Shown here in pieces: positions 19,465 to 31,307 of a stretch of DNA of 64,000 nt. The position numbers and the translations under genes are program-made. Below the pieces are notes generated by a model, which did no database searches, was not told where the DNA came from, and was given only the letters and a program-made list of their open reading frames with translations. The DNA lies in contig NZ_CP100470.1 of NCBI RefSeq assembly GCF_030323145.1, forward strand, positions 4,319,001 through 4,383,000. Direction: 5' to 3'. The first letter of the stretch is position 1. Each line of letters opens with the position of its first letter. The DNA is from Mesorhizobium sp. C432A (GTDB lineage Bacteria > Pseudomonadota > Alphaproteobacteria > Rhizobiales > Rhizobiaceae).

Positions 19465-20430
19465 TTAACTGGCTTTTTTGAGCTGCGCCTCACGCGCCGC
19501 CCGCAGCCTGGCGAAATCGTCACCGGCATGATGCGAGGAGCGCGTCAGCGGGCTCGACGCCACCAGCAGGAAACCCTTGGTCTTGCCGATCGTCGCGAAG
19601 GAGTTGAACTCCTCCGGCGTGACGAAGCGGATCACCGGGTGGTGTTTCTTCGACGGCTGCAGATACTGGCCAATGGTCATGAAGTCGACATTGGCCGAGC
19701 GCAGGTCATCCATCAGTTGCAGGATCTCGTTCCGCTCTTCGCCGAGGCCGACCATGATGCCGGACTTCGTGAAGATCGACGGGTCGAGCTCCTTGACCCG
19801 CTGCAACAGCCGGATCGAGTGGAAATAGCGAGCACCCGGCCGCACCGTCAGGTAGTTCGACGGCACGGTTTCGAGATTGTGGTTGAAGACATCGGGCTTG
19901 GCCGCCACGACGATCTCCAGCGCGCCTTCCTTGCGCAGGAAATCGGGCGTCAGGATTTCGATTGTGGTCAGAGGTGTCGCTGCCCGGATCGCCCGGATGA
20001 CTTCCGCAAAATGCTGCGCGCCGCCATCGGCGAGATCGTCGCGGTCGACCGAGGTGATGACGACATGGGTCAGCCCCATCTGCTTGACGGCATGCGCGAC
20101 ACGCGCCGGCTCATCGGCATCGAGCGCGGTCGGAATGCCGGTGGCGACATTGCAGAAGGCGCAAGCGCGCGTGCAGATCTCGCCCATGATCATGAAGGTG
20201 GCGTGCTTCTTTTCCCAGCACTCGCCGATATTGGGGCAGCCGGCCTCTTCGCACACCGTGACCAGCTTGTGCGACTTCACGATCTCGCGGGTTTCGGCAT
20301 AGCCCTTCGACATCGGCGCCTTGACGCGGATCCAGTCGGGTTTGCGCAGCACGTCCTGATCAGGCTTGTGTGCCTTCTCGGGGTGCCGCAGGCGCGGCGC
20401 GTTGGCGATCGTGTCGAGGACGGTGACCAT
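19465..20430 (-). CDS. lipA: Lipoyl synthase LipA
   Basis: Radical-SAM enzyme that inserts two sulfurs into the octanoyl groups of E2 proteins and GcvH. Both iron-sulfur cysteine sets are present: [20 protein letters not shown] (auxiliary cluster) and [15 protein letters not shown] (CxxxCxxC, SAM cluster), and the C-terminal [15 protein letters not shown] contains the conserved serine region. 321 residues from the ATG at 20430 ([20 protein letters not shown]), preceded by AGG. An upstream in-frame start at 20484 is less likely. It lies in the run of genes supplying the pyruvate dehydrogenase complex. Confidence 0.96.
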   Translation of the reverse strand: MVTVLDTIANAPRLRHPEKAHKPDQDVLRKPDWIRVKAPMSKGYAETREIVKSHKLVTVCEEAGCPNIGECWEKKHATFMIMGEICTRACAFCNVATGIPTALDADEPARVAHAVKQMGLTHVVITSVDRDDLADGGAQHFAEVIRAIRAATPLTTIEILTPDFLRKEGALEIVVAAKPDVFNHNLETVPSNYLTVRPGARYFHSIRLLQRVKELDPSIFTKSGIMVGLGEERNEILQLMDDLRSANVDFMTIGQYLQPSKKHHPVIRFVTPEEFNSFATIGKTKGFLLVASSPLTRSSHHAGDDFARLRAAREAQLKKAS

Positions 20431-20505
20431 CTCAAACCTGACTTGTTGGCGTCTGCCCGTCGGCATTCGCCCTTCTGACGTCATCTAGGACTTTTCGGTG
20501 CAAAG

Positions 20506-20543
20506 AAAAAGGCCGCGGCGGCGCATGCCGCCACAGCCTTTTT
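20506..20543 (-). terminator. Intrinsic terminator after the glsB-like gene
   Basis: AAAAAGGC...GGCGGC-GCAT-GCCGCC...GCCTTTTT forms a long interrupted stem. On the minus strand it ends CTTTTTCTTT. It begins 15 bases past the stop of the small membrane gene. Confidence 0.75.
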
Positions 20544-20557
20544 CGCATAGCGGTAGT

Positions 20558-20815
20558 CTAGCGGCGTATCAGCCGCCCGGCAAAGATCAGCAGGCAGGCG
20601 CCGATGAAGCCGGTGATCAGGTAGGCGAGCCAGCCGACACCGAAGGGTTCGATGTTGAGCGCCCTGAGAATTGCGTTCAGCACCACCGCGCCGACAATGC
20701 CCATAATGATGTTCATCAAGACGCCGGTATTGCTCTTCATGACCATCTCGGCCAGCCACCCGGCCAAACCGCCGATGATGATGGCCGCAATCCAGCCCAC
20801 GCCATTCACGTCCAT
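20558..20815 (-). CDS. GlsB/YeaQ/YmgE family stress membrane protein
   Basis: 85-residue, three-helix inner-membrane protein of the transglycosylase-associated family. The molecular role is unknown; relatives are induced by stationary-phase and acid stress. The family pattern is clear: WIAAIIIGGLAGWLAEMVMK, NIIMGIVGAVVLNAIL and GWLAYLITGFIGACLLIF. It lies between lpdA and lipA on the same strand and has its own terminator. Confidence 0.9.
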   Translation of the reverse strand: MDVNGVGWIAAIIIGGLAGWLAEMVMKSNTGVLMNIIMGIVGAVVLNAILRALNIEPFGVGWLAYLITGFIGACLLIFAGRLIRR

Positions 20816-20917
20816 ATGCCAACTCCTCCAGTGTCAGGTGAAAATGCATCCGGAAACGAACTGTCTTGCCGTAAGGTTCCTCCGGCGCATGCGTCTGAGT
20901 CTCGCGGCAGCAATTTA

Positions 20918-22366
20918 TCACGCGTTGAGCGCACGGCCATAGGCATCAAGGACGCTTTCCTTCATCATCTCCGACAGCGTCGGATGCGGGAAGATGGTGT
21001 GCATCAGTTCTTCCTCGGTGGTCTCCAGGTTCATCGCCACGACAAAGCCCTGGATCAGCTCCGTCACCTCGGCGCCAACCATATGCGCGCCGAGCAGCTG
21101 GCCGGTCTTCTTGTCGAAGATGGTCTTGATGAAGCCCTGGTCCTCGCCAAGCGCGATCGCCTTGCCGTTGGCGCCGAACTGGAAACGGCCGACGCGGATG
21201 TCCTTGCCTTCGGCCTTGGCCTTGGCTTCGGTGAGCCCGACCGAGGCGACCTGCGGGTTGCAATAGGTGCAGCCCGGGATCTTCAGCTTGTCTGTCGCAT
21301 GCACGCCGGGGAAATTGGCGATCTTCTCGATGCAGACCACGCCTTCATGCTCGGCCTTGTGGGCGAGCATCGGCGGTCCGGCGACATCGCCGATAGCGTA
21401 GATGCCGGGAACGTTGGTCTTGCCATAGCCGTCAATGACGACGCAGCCGCGATCGGTCTTCACGCCGAGCGTCTCGAGGCCGAGATTATCGATGTTGCCC
21501 TGCACGCCGACGGCCGAGATCATGCGGTCGGCGGTGATCTTCTCGACCTTGCCGTCCTTCATCTCGACATGGGCGGTGATCGAGTTGGCACCCTTCTCGA
21601 CCTTGGTCACCTTGGCCTCGAGGATGATTTTCATGCCCTGCTTCTCGAACTGCTTCTGCGCGAATTTCGAGACCTCGGCATCCTCGACCGGCATCACCGC
21701 CGGCAAAAGCTCGACCACCGTCACCTCGGCGCCCATGGTGCGGTAGAAGGAGGCGAACTCGATGCCGATGGCGCCCGAACCCATGACCAGCAGCGACTTC
21801 GGCATCTCCTTCGGCACCATCGCCTCGAAATAGGTCCAGATCAGCTTGCCGTCCGGCTCGATGCCGGGCAGCGCGCGCGGCCGGGCGCCGGTGGCGAGAA
21901 TGATGTGCTTGGCGGTATAGGTGCCCTCGCCCTTGACGCCCTTGGGCACCGGCGGCTGCGGCTCCATCGGCTTCTTCGCCGTCTTGGAGACGACGATTTC
22001 ACCCGGCTTGGAGAGCTTGGCCTCGCCCCAGATAACGTCGACCTTGTTCTTCTTCATCAGGAAGGCGACGCCGCCATTGAGCCTCAACGACACTTTGCGC
22101 GAGCGGTCGACGACAGCGGCCGTGTCGGCGCTGACCTTGCCGCCTTCGAGCTTCAGGCCGTAGTCCTTCAGATGATCGGAATAGTGCATGATCTCGGCCG
22201 AGCGCAGCAGCGCCTTGGTCGGGATGCAGCCCCAGTTGAGGCAGATGCCGCCGAGATGCTCGCGCTCGACGATCGCCGTCTTGAAGCCGAGCTGGGCGGA
22301 GCGCACCGCCGTGACATAGCCGCCGGGGCCTGAGCCGATGATTATGACGTCGTAGGATTCAGCCAC
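20918..22366 (-). CDS. lpdA: Dihydrolipoyl dehydrogenase (E3)
   Basis: FAD enzyme that reoxidises the dihydrolipoyl arms of 2-oxo-acid dehydrogenases with NAD+. 482 residues: FAD-binding IIIGSGPGGYVTAVRSAQLG, redox-active disulfide GGICLNWGCIPTKAL, NAD-binding LLVMGSGAIGIEFASFY, the second FAD site GIYAIGDVAGPPMLAHKAEH, and the catalytic His-Glu region TIFPHPTLSEMMKESV. Last enzyme gene of the pdh operon, so the natural partner of the E2 encoded upstream. Confidence 0.97.
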   Translation of the reverse strand: MAESYDVIIIGSGPGGYVTAVRSAQLGFKTAIVEREHLGGICLNWGCIPTKALLRSAEIMHYSDHLKDYGLKLEGGKVSADTAAVVDRSRKVSLRLNGGVAFLMKKNKVDVIWGEAKLSKPGEIVVSKTAKKPMEPQPPVPKGVKGEGTYTAKHIILATGARPRALPGIEPDGKLIWTYFEAMVPKEMPKSLLVMGSGAIGIEFASFYRTMGAEVTVVELLPAVMPVEDAEVSKFAQKQFEKQGMKIILEAKVTKVEKGANSITAHVEMKDGKVEKITADRMISAVGVQGNIDNLGLETLGVKTDRGCVVIDGYGKTNVPGIYAIGDVAGPPMLAHKAEHEGVVCIEKIANFPGVHATDKLKIPGCTYCNPQVASVGLTEAKAKAEGKDIRVGRFQFGANGKAIALGEDQGFIKTIFDKKTGQLLGAHMVGAEVTELIQGFVVAMNLETTEEELMHTIFPHPTLSEMMKESVLDAYGRALNA

Positions 22367-22387
22367 GGGGTTTCTCCCTGATTTTCT

Positions 22388-23029
22388 CTAGAGTTCCAGC
22401 ATCACACGCACCAATGGCGCCAATGCGTCACCTATATTGCGCGTGTTTTCGGCATCGAGATGGACCCCGTCGATCGGTGTGGTCTCGGCCACCGTGCCGG
22501 CATCGAAAAAGCCGCAGCCGGCCTCGTCGGCGAGCGCGGAATATTGCGGCGCCAGCCGCTTCGAGGCCTCGTCGCCGCCGGCAAACATTTCCTTGAATTC
22601 GGCATTGTCGGTGCGGCTGACCGCTGGTGGCGCGACGATCAGGATTTGCGGCGCGGCCCAGTCGAACGGATAATCGTGGCCGCGCACGATGTCGATCAGC
22701 CGCTGCACCCCCTGCTTGGCCGCGACCGGATTGCCGTGGATCCAGGGCTTCATGTCGTTGGCGCCGAGCATGATGATGATCAGGTCGAGCGGCGCATGGC
22801 TGGTCAGGATCGTCGGCAGCACCTTGGCGCCATTGCGGTCGGCACCAGCCAGGTGATCGTCGAAAGCCGTGGTGCGGCCGTTCAGACCTTCGGCAATGAC
22901 TTCGATATCATCGTCGCCCAACGCCGCCTTGAGCACGCTCGGCCAGCGATCTTCCAGCGCATGACGCCCGAGGCTCGCCGCGTCATAGCCCCAGGTCAGG
23001 GAATCGCCGTAGCAGAGGATCGTCTTCAT
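22388..23029 (-). CDS. SGNH/GDSL-family esterase
   Basis: 213-residue SGNH hydrolase. Block I CYGDSLTWGYD carries the nucleophile serine, GLNGRTT the block II glycine, MLGANDMKPW the block III asparagine, and DGVHLD the block V Asp and His. No signal peptide, so probably a cytosolic arylesterase or acyl-CoA thioesterase-like enzyme; the substrate is unknown. It sits inside the pdh operon and its start overlaps the preceding membrane gene's stop (ATGA), so it should be co-expressed with pyruvate dehydrogenase. Confidence 0.88.
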   Translation of the reverse strand: MKTILCYGDSLTWGYDAASLGRHALEDRWPSVLKAALGDDDIEVIAEGLNGRTTAFDDHLAGADRNGAKVLPTILTSHAPLDLIIIMLGANDMKPWIHGNPVAAKQGVQRLIDIVRGHDYPFDWAAPQILIVAPPAVSRTDNAEFKEMFAGGDEASKRLAPQYSALADEAGCGFFDAGTVAETTPIDGVHLDAENTRNIGDALAPLVRVMLEL

Positions 23030-23445
23030 GCACCCGCACCCGCCTCCGCCCTAAGCCCGCGCCGCACGCGCCATCCCACGAGCAGCCACTGCACGATAAC
23101 CGTGGCGATGCTTGGCAAAAACAGACCGGCGACAACGGGGAGATCGCCCGACCACTGGGCTTTGCCAGGCGGCTGCGAGAAGGTCCAGGCAATCAGCCCG
23201 ATTCCGGCCAGCACGAACAACGAAACCCCAACAAGCCCCGTCAGGTTTATCGCCCTTTGCGGGTTTGGCACGAACTGCGCGATGAAAAACGCCACGGTCG
23301 CAACGATGGTGACCAGCGCCGAAACCATGAAGACCAGGATGTATTCGGAATTCGCATTGGTGACGATTGCCAGCCACAGCGCCACCAGCCCGCCGGCCAG
23401 GCCGGAAAGGATCAGGGCGAAAAGGCTGGTGACGAATTTCCGCAC
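23026..23445 (-). CDS. Hypothetical four-helix membrane protein in the pdh operon
   Basis: 139 residues with four hydrophobic helices (about 5-27, 33-56, 68-90, 101-122) and a basic C-terminal tail (GWRVRRGLRAEAGAGA). I do not recognise the family. It begins 13 bases after the pdhC stop and overlaps the SGNH hydrolase start by 4 bases, so it is co-transcribed with pdhC and lpdA. Nothing in the sequence suggests a function beyond being an inner-membrane protein. Confidence 0.75.
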   Translation of the reverse strand: MRKFVTSLFALILSGLAGGLVALWLAIVTNANSEYILVFMVSALVTIVATVAFFIAQFVPNPQRAINLTGLVGVSLFVLAGIGLIAWTFSQPPGKAQWSGDLPVVAGLFLPSIATVIVQWLLVGWRVRRGLRAEAGAGA

Positions 23446-23458
23446 AGCCTTTTCCTTC

Positions 23459-24880
23459 CTAGACCAGCATGCCCATCGGATTTTCGATCATGCGCTTGAA
23501 GGCGACCAGAAGTTCGGCGCCGAGCGCACCGTCGACGGCGCGGTGATCGGTCGACAGCGTCACCGACATGATATTGGCGATTCTGATCTCGCCATTCTTG
23601 ACCACCGGCCGCTGCTCGCCGGCACCCACCGCCAGGATCGTCGCATGCGGCGGGTTGATGACGGCGGCAAAGTCCTTGATGCCGAACATGCCGAGATTGG
23701 AGACAGCCGTCGTGCCGCCCTGATATTCCTCAGGCTTCAGCTTGCGGCTGCGGGCACGGCTCGCCAGATCCTTCATCTCGTTGGAGATAGTGGACAGTGT
23801 CTTTTCGTCGGCGTGGCGGATGATCGGCGTGATCAGGCCGCCGGGGATCGACACGGCAACGCCGACATCGGCGTGCTTGTGCTTGACCATGGCGCTTTCG
23901 GTCCACGACGCATTGGCATCCGGCACCGCCATCAGCGCCATCGCCATCGCCTTGATCACCATGTCGTTGACCGACAGCTTGTAGACGGGCACTTCGCCCT
24001 TGTCGGTCTTCTTCATCGGAGCCGCCGCATTGATCTGTGTGCGCAGCGCCAGCAGCGCATCGAGCTCGCAGTCGAGCGTCAGGTAGAAATGCGGGATGGT
24101 TGTCTTGGCCTCGACCAGGCGGCGCGCAATGGTCTTGCGCATATTGTCGTGCGGGACGAGCTCATAGGACCCTTCGGCAAACAGCTTCAGCACCTGTTCG
24201 TCCGACATCGCCTTGGGTGCCGCAGCCGGAGCCGCAGGTGCCGGAGCGCCGGCAGGTGCGGCTTTCGCGGCCGGTGCAGCCTTGGCGCCACCGCCGGCAA
24301 TCGCCGCCTCGACATCGGCCTTGACGACACGGCCATGCGGGCCGGTGCCACTCACAGCGGACACATCGACGCCGGCGTCCTTGGCTATGCGCCGCGCCAG
24401 CGGCGAGGCGAAAGTGCGCTCGCCTGACGATTGGCTGATCTCCCCCCTTGTGGGGGAGATGGCCGGCAGGCCAGAGGGGGGCGCGACAGACTGAGAGGTC
24501 GGCGGGACAGCGCCCCCCTCTGTCGACTTCGTCGACATCTCCCCCACGGGTGGGGAGATTGACGCCTTATCCTGCTTGGCATCGGCTTTCGCGGGCGCGG
24601 CATCGCCACCACCCTTTGCCGCCGCCCCTGCATCCTCGCCTTCGCCGGCGAGAATGGCGATCAGCGCATTGACCTTGACGCCTTCGGTGCCGGCCGGAAC
24701 GACCAGCTTGGCGACCGTGCCCTCATCGACGGCCTCGACTTCCATCGTCGCCTTGTCGGTCTCGATCTCGGCGATCACGTCGCCCGGCGAAACCTTGTCG
24801 CCCTCCTTGACCAGCCACTTGGAAAGATTGCCCTCTTCCATCGTGGGCGAGAGTGCCGGCATGGTGATGTTGATTGGCAT
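23459..24880 (-). CDS. pdhC: Pyruvate dehydrogenase E2, dihydrolipoyl acetyltransferase
   Basis: Core of the pyruvate dehydrogenase complex: carries acetyl groups on lipoyl-lysine and passes them to CoA. Lipoyl domain residues 1-80 (lipoylated lysine in [13 protein letters not shown]); a linker of about 80-155; subunit-binding domain about 155-195 (FASPLARRIAKDAGVDVSAV); catalytic domain from about 245 with the active-site STDHRAVDGALGAE near the end. Residues about 107-149 of the linker (ISPPVGEMSTKSTEGG through SPTRGEIS) are encoded by a palindromic repeat inserted in frame. The inserted stretch is Pro/Ser/Gly-rich and probably tolerated as flexible linker. Confidence 0.96.
   Translation of the reverse strand: MPINITMPALSPTMEEGNLSKWLVKEGDKVSPGDVIAEIETDKATMEVEAVDEGTVAKLVVPAGTEGVKVNALIAILAGEGEDAGAAAKGGGDAAPAKADAKQDKASISPPVGEMSTKSTEGGAVPPTSQSVAPPSGLPAISPTRGEISQSSGERTFASPLARRIAKDAGVDVSAVSGTGPHGRVVKADVEAAIAGGGAKAAPAAKAAPAGAPAPAAPAAAPKAMSDEQVLKLFAEGSYELVPHDNMRKTIARRLVEAKTTIPHFYLTLDCELDALLALRTQINAAAPMKKTDKGEVPVYKLSVNDMVIKAMAMALMAVPDANASWTESAMVKHKHADVGVAVSIPGGLITPIIRHADEKTLSTISNEMKDLASRARSRKLKPEEYQGGTTAVSNLGMFGIKDFAAVINPPHATILAVGAGEQRPVVKNGEIRIANIMSVTLSTDHRAVDGALGAELLVAFKRMIENPMGMLV
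24438..24559. repeat. Palindromic repeat element inside the pdhC linker
   Basis: About 122 bases. The left end reads ATCTCCCCCCTTGTGGGGGA, then GGCCGGCAGGCCAGAGGGGG; the right half has CGCCCCCCTCTGTCGAC and ends CCCACGGGTGGGGAGAT. The outer arms are hairpins themselves and the inner GGGGGGCGC / GCGCCCCCC arms pair with each other. From memory, this kind of element is dispersed between genes in Mesorhizobium. Here it is translated without a stop. Confidence 0.75.
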
Positions 24881-24882
24881 AG

Positions 24883-25188
24883 TTACTCTCCCTGCAAGCC
24901 AGCCGGGCTAACCACGGCAAGTTCTAGACGTTTGCCTTTGAATTCCTTGCCAATCGATCGGGCCAAGAAGAAATTCAAACAAAGGAATGATGCTACAAGC
25001 CCAAGGCATGCTCCCCCAACAGAGCTCAGTACCTGAATTGCCTCATGGCGAAGTCCAAAAAAACCGCCAATGAACCCAATGACGAACCCAACAATCGCGC
25101 CAGCAACAAATCCACAAGCGATACTAGACAGGAAGCTCCGCCAAAATAGAGACCAAGCTATTCTCCTCACATCTGCCATCGTCGCCAT
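24883..25188 (-). CDS. Hypothetical membrane protein inserted between pdhB and pdhC
   Basis: 101 residues with two long, glycine-rich hydrophobic segments (about 18-48, GFVAGAIVGFVIGFIGGFFG, and about 55-75) and a basic tail. I do not recognise the family. Base composition is clearly lower in GC than its neighbours, with A-rich codons, which suggests recent arrival. A strong ribosome binding site (GGGGGAGG, 6 bases before the ATG) and close fit between pdhB and pdhC (stop adjacent to the pdhC start) indicate it is translated from the pdh mRNA. E1-beta and E2 genes are normally adjacent in rhizobia. Confidence 0.6.
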   Translation of the reverse strand: MATMADVRRIAWSLFWRSFLSSIACGFVAGAIVGFVIGFIGGFFGLRHEAIQVLSSVGGACLGLVASFLCLNFFLARSIGKEFKGKRLELAVVSPAGLQGE

Positions 25189-25214
25189 TTCTGCCTCCCC
25201 CGCAAGAAAGACCG

Positions 25215-26636
<1,422 letters not shown>

Positions 26637-26651
26637 GTCCTTGCCCTCCCG

Positions 26652-27698
26652 TTACAATACGATGTCGGTCCAGAGCTCGGACGGATCCGGCTCTGCGTCG
26701 TGCTGGGCAAATTCGGCGGCGTCGGCGACGATGTCGCGGACTTCCTTGTCGATGTTCTTGAGTTCGTCCTCGGTCGCCCACTTCTTGGCCGTCAGCCGCG
26801 CCTTGACCTGCTCGATCGGATCATGATCCGAGCGCATCTTCTGCACTTCTTCCTTGGAGCGGTATTTCGCGGGATCCGACATCGAGTGACCGCGATAGCG
26901 ATAGGTCTGCATCTCGAGGATGATCGGACCGTTGCCGGCACGGCACCATTCGGTCGCCTGATCGCCGGCGGATTTGACCGCACGCACATCCATGCCGTCG
27001 ACCTGAATGCCGGGAATCTTGAACGAGGCGCCGCGATGCGAAAAATTGGTTTCGGCCGACGAGCGCGACACCGAAGTGCCCATGGCGTAGCGGTTGTTCT
27101 CGATGATGTAGATCACCGGCAGCTTCCACAGCGAGGCCATGTTGAAGCTTTCATAGACCTGGCCCTGGTTGGCAGCGCCATCGCCGAAATAGGTCAGCGA
27201 CACATTGTTGTTGTCGCGGTAGCGGTTGGCGAAGGCGAGACCGGTGCCGAGCGAGACCTGCGCGCCGACAATGCCGTGGCCGCCGTAAAAATGCTTCTCC
27301 TTGGAGAACATGTGCATGGAGCCGCCCTTGCCCCTCGACAGGCCACCACGGCGTCCGGTCAGCTCTGCCATGACGCCGCGCGGGGAAAGTTCCATCGCCA
27401 GCATGTGGCCATGGTCGCGATAGGCGGTGATCATCTGGTCGCCGTTGATCAGCGACATCTTCATGCCGGTGACGACCGCTTCCTGGCCGATATAGAGGTG
27501 GCAGAAGCCGCCGATAAAGCCCATGCCGTAGAGCTGGCCGGCCTTTTCCTCGAAGCGGCGGATAAGCAGCATGTGCCGGTAGGCGGCAAGCTCCTCGTCC
27601 TTGGTGAAGTCAGCCGGCTTGGGGGCGGAAAGCCCCGTTGATTTGGCGGACGTCGATTTAACGGATTTGGCAGGCGCTTTTTTGGCGGCGGTGGCCAT
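26652..27698 (-). CDS. pdhA: Pyruvate dehydrogenase E1 alpha
   Basis: Alpha subunit of E1, binding thiamine diphosphate. 348 residues: a basic Lys/Ala/Ser N-terminal extension (residues 1-30), then RRFEEKAGQLYGMGFIGGFC, GRRGGLSRGKGGSMHMFS, the TPP-binding GDGAANQGQVYESFNMASLW...ENN, and the phospho-loop region YRYRGHSMSDPAKYRSKEEV. First gene of the pdhA-pdhB-orf-pdhC-orf-SGNH-lpdA run. The 195-base leader upstream contains two adjacent palindromes that may regulate it. Confidence 0.97.
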   Translation of the reverse strand: MATAAKKAPAKSVKSTSAKSTGLSAPKPADFTKDEELAAYRHMLLIRRFEEKAGQLYGMGFIGGFCHLYIGQEAVVTGMKMSLINGDQMITAYRDHGHMLAMELSPRGVMAELTGRRGGLSRGKGGSMHMFSKEKHFYGGHGIVGAQVSLGTGLAFANRYRDNNNVSLTYFGDGAANQGQVYESFNMASLWKLPVIYIIENNRYAMGTSVSRSSAETNFSHRGASFKIPGIQVDGMDVRAVKSAGDQATEWCRAGNGPIILEMQTYRYRGHSMSDPAKYRSKEEVQKMRSDHDPIEQVKARLTAKKWATEDELKNIDKEVRDIVADAAEFAQHDAEPDPSELWTDIVL

Positions 27699-27736
27699 GC
27701 ATCACTCCCTGTTGGCGTCTCTTTGCGGACACTAAA

Positions 27737-27775
27737 GCAGACCATGTCTGCTCCGGGGAGGATCAGCTCCTCCCC
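27737..27775. promoter_or_regulatory. Two adjacent palindromes in the pdhA leader
   Basis: GGGGAGGA-TCAGC-TCCTCCCC (27755-27775) and GCAGAC-CAT-GTCTGC (27737-27751) are 3 bases apart, 39-77 bases upstream of the pdhA start. They could be regulator-binding sites or hairpins in the leader or the end of the ftsB-like transcript. Function is not known. Confidence 0.35.
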
Positions 27776-27893
27776 ACCGATTGGAGGGAAGCTAACATGC
27801 GAGACCGCGTTTCGCCATGCAGAAAAATGCATGGCTGGCATGCGCCTAAACGCCCAGAATCATTAGAGATAACAGCGATTAACTGAAACTTGG

Positions 27894-28217
27894 TTATTTC
27901 GAATTGGCCGGCAGCATGACGGTGATTTCATCGGGCTGGGACAGATTGAGCGCCCGGCGTGCCTGCTCGTCGAGCATATCCTTTTCAAGCGTACCCTCAT
28001 GCATCAGCTGGACACGCCGCTCCAGATCGACCCGGCGCGCCTTGATGGCATCGTACTTGGCCTGCAATTCGATGGTCTGCGCTTCGAGCTGATATTTGGA
28101 ATTGATGCCGAACTCGCCATGATAGGCATGGAAGCCGAAATAGGCCAGGAACGCCACGCAAAGGGACGGGATGATCAGCCGGCCGGTGTTTCTCTGCTTG
28201 TGCTGGCGTGTCCACAT
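27894..28217 (-). CDS. FtsB/DivIC-family septum formation initiator
   Basis: Small bitopic cell-division protein, 107 residues: a short basic cytosolic start (MWTRQHKQRNTGR), one transmembrane helix (about 14-32), then a periplasmic coiled coil (about 38-75, QLEAQTIELQAKYDAIKARR). It would join FtsL and FtsQ in the divisome. The position between eno and pdhA is conserved in rhizobia, which supports the assignment despite weak sequence signatures. Confidence 0.85.
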   Translation of the reverse strand: MWTRQHKQRNTGRLIIPSLCVAFLAYFGFHAYHGEFGINSKYQLEAQTIELQAKYDAIKARRVDLERRVQLMHEGTLEKDMLDEQARRALNLSQPDEITVMLPANSK

Positions 28218-28305
28218 GGTCGCAATCCTTTGACCGCCATTTGTCGCTCGATTGTGCTTAATGGACGGTTACGGACAGGTGCATTAGCCAGCGGCCGCAA
28301 CGAAA

Positions 28306-28328
28306 AAGGGCGGGAAAATCCCGCCCTT
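28306..28328 (-). terminator. Intrinsic terminator of eno
   Basis: AAGGGCGGGA-AAA-TCCCGCCCTT, followed on the minus strand by TTTTTCG, 28 bases past the eno stop. Strong stem and U-run. Confidence 0.85.
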
Positions 28329-28355
28329 CCATCGTTTTCGCCAGTTCGGCAGAAT

Positions 28356-30020
<1,665 letters not shown>

Positions 30021-31307
30021 ATGGCAGCGATTTCAGGTACTGGCTGGGAACTTCTTATTAGTCGCCAAGTCGAGCATACGAGGGGCACCAGACGCAGGAC
30101 AGTTGGTACCTATAAAGTCTTTCACAACGGCACGGCAGTAACGGGTCTATCGGGGTTCGTGTGTGAATCTCGCGGCCCAGGCGACAATTCCAAAGAAGAC
30201 AATGGCAGGCGCATCGAGCCCGGCACCTATCCACTGGCGACGCAGGCCGGAGGCAAATATGTGACCATCGGCTACACTGGCGGCAAGACGCCACCCAAAC
30301 CTGGACTCGAACTGCTGAAGACCAACAAGCGCACCGAAATCCTGATCCATCCGGGCGTCAATTTCCTGTCCAGCGTCGGATGCATCAACCCGACGAAGAA
30401 GGTGAGCGGTCCTCTTTCCGACATGGATTTCACGGAGAGCCGGACACGCGTAATCGCCCTCATCGACGATCTGAAAACCTTTGCCGGCGGTGGCTTCCCG
30501 AAAAGCAACGGCAAGCGAATTCCCAATGCTTCGGTGGTCGTCGAAGGCGAACCGGTGCTGTCGACCGAGAGTGTCGAGAGCGTGCTCGAAGCCGTTGCGG
30601 GCGATCCGAGCAAGGGTTTGCCAGCAGCGGTCTTCCAGAAATTCTCGCCCAGACCGGCAAGCGGTTCCAAGCGAACAATCTATGACGGTTACATCGGCGC
30701 CTTTACCTCCGAAAAAGGCCTCAAGACACTTGGCGATCATGGGGTGTGCAACAACTATGATCGGCTGATGCATTTCTTCGCTCAAGCGGCGATGGAAACC
30801 GGTGGCTTCACCCTCATTCGCGAATCCCTGACCTACACGACCGTGGCGGCAATCCGGAACGCATGGAGGTCGCGAGCCGCGGGCAAGACCGATCAGTGGA
30901 TCGGGGACAACCTGCTGCGCAAGCCGCAAGCCCTGGGCGACTGGGCCTATGGCGGCCGCATGGGCAATGTGAAAGGAACGTTGGACGGCTTCAATTTCCG
31001 CGGCGGCGGCACGTTCCAGACCACCGGGCGCGACGCGTACACGGCCAAGGGCAAGCTCGCCAAGGTTGACCTCGCCAATCATCCTGAACTGATCGAGGAT
31101 CCGCAGACTTCGCTGCTCGCAGCTTGCGCCGAATGGAAAGGGTCAGGCTGCAATGCCTTTGCCGATGCCGGCCTGATCAAAAAGATCTCGCGCGCGATCA
31201 ACGTCGGCAACGCCAATTCCGCCACGCAGGCCAATGGCGAAGCGGATCGGATCGCCTGGCACGAAAAGGTTTTCAAGGCGGTGAAGAATGCCGGACTCCT
31301 CGGCTGA
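30021..31307 (+). CDS. DUF5675 plus GH19 chitinase/lysozyme-like fusion
   Basis: 428-residue two-domain protein. Residues about 8-140 resemble DUF5675, a phage-associated family (GRRIEPGTYPLATQAG, then ILIHPGVNFLSSVGCINP, with His and Cys positions like those of cell-wall amidases or L,D-peptidases). Residues about 220-425 are a GH19 domain (FFAQAAMETGGFTLIRESL with the likely catalytic Glu, YGGRMGNVKGTLDGFNFRGG, GTFQTTGRDAY), typical of endolysins that cut peptidoglycan. There is no signal peptide, so release would need lysis or a secretion system. The ATG at 30021 has a strong GGGGAGG site. Probably of phage origin; a secreted effector is the alternative. Confidence 0.8.
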   Translation: MAAISGTGWELLISRQVEHTRGTRRRTVGTYKVFHNGTAVTGLSGFVCESRGPGDNSKEDNGRRIEPGTYPLATQAGGKYVTIGYTGGKTPPKPGLELLKTNKRTEILIHPGVNFLSSVGCINPTKKVSGPLSDMDFTESRTRVIALIDDLKTFAGGGFPKSNGKRIPNASVVVEGEPVLSTESVESVLEAVAGDPSKGLPAAVFQKFSPRPASGSKRTIYDGYIGAFTSEKGLKTLGDHGVCNNYDRLMHFFAQAAMETGGFTLIRESLTYTTVAAIRNAWRSRAAGKTDQWIGDNLLRKPQALGDWAYGGRMGNVKGTLDGFNFRGGGTFQTTGRDAYTAKGKLAKVDLANHPELIEDPQTSLLAACAEWKGSGCNAFADAGLIKKISRAINVGNANSATQANGEADRIAWHEKVFKAVKNAGLLG

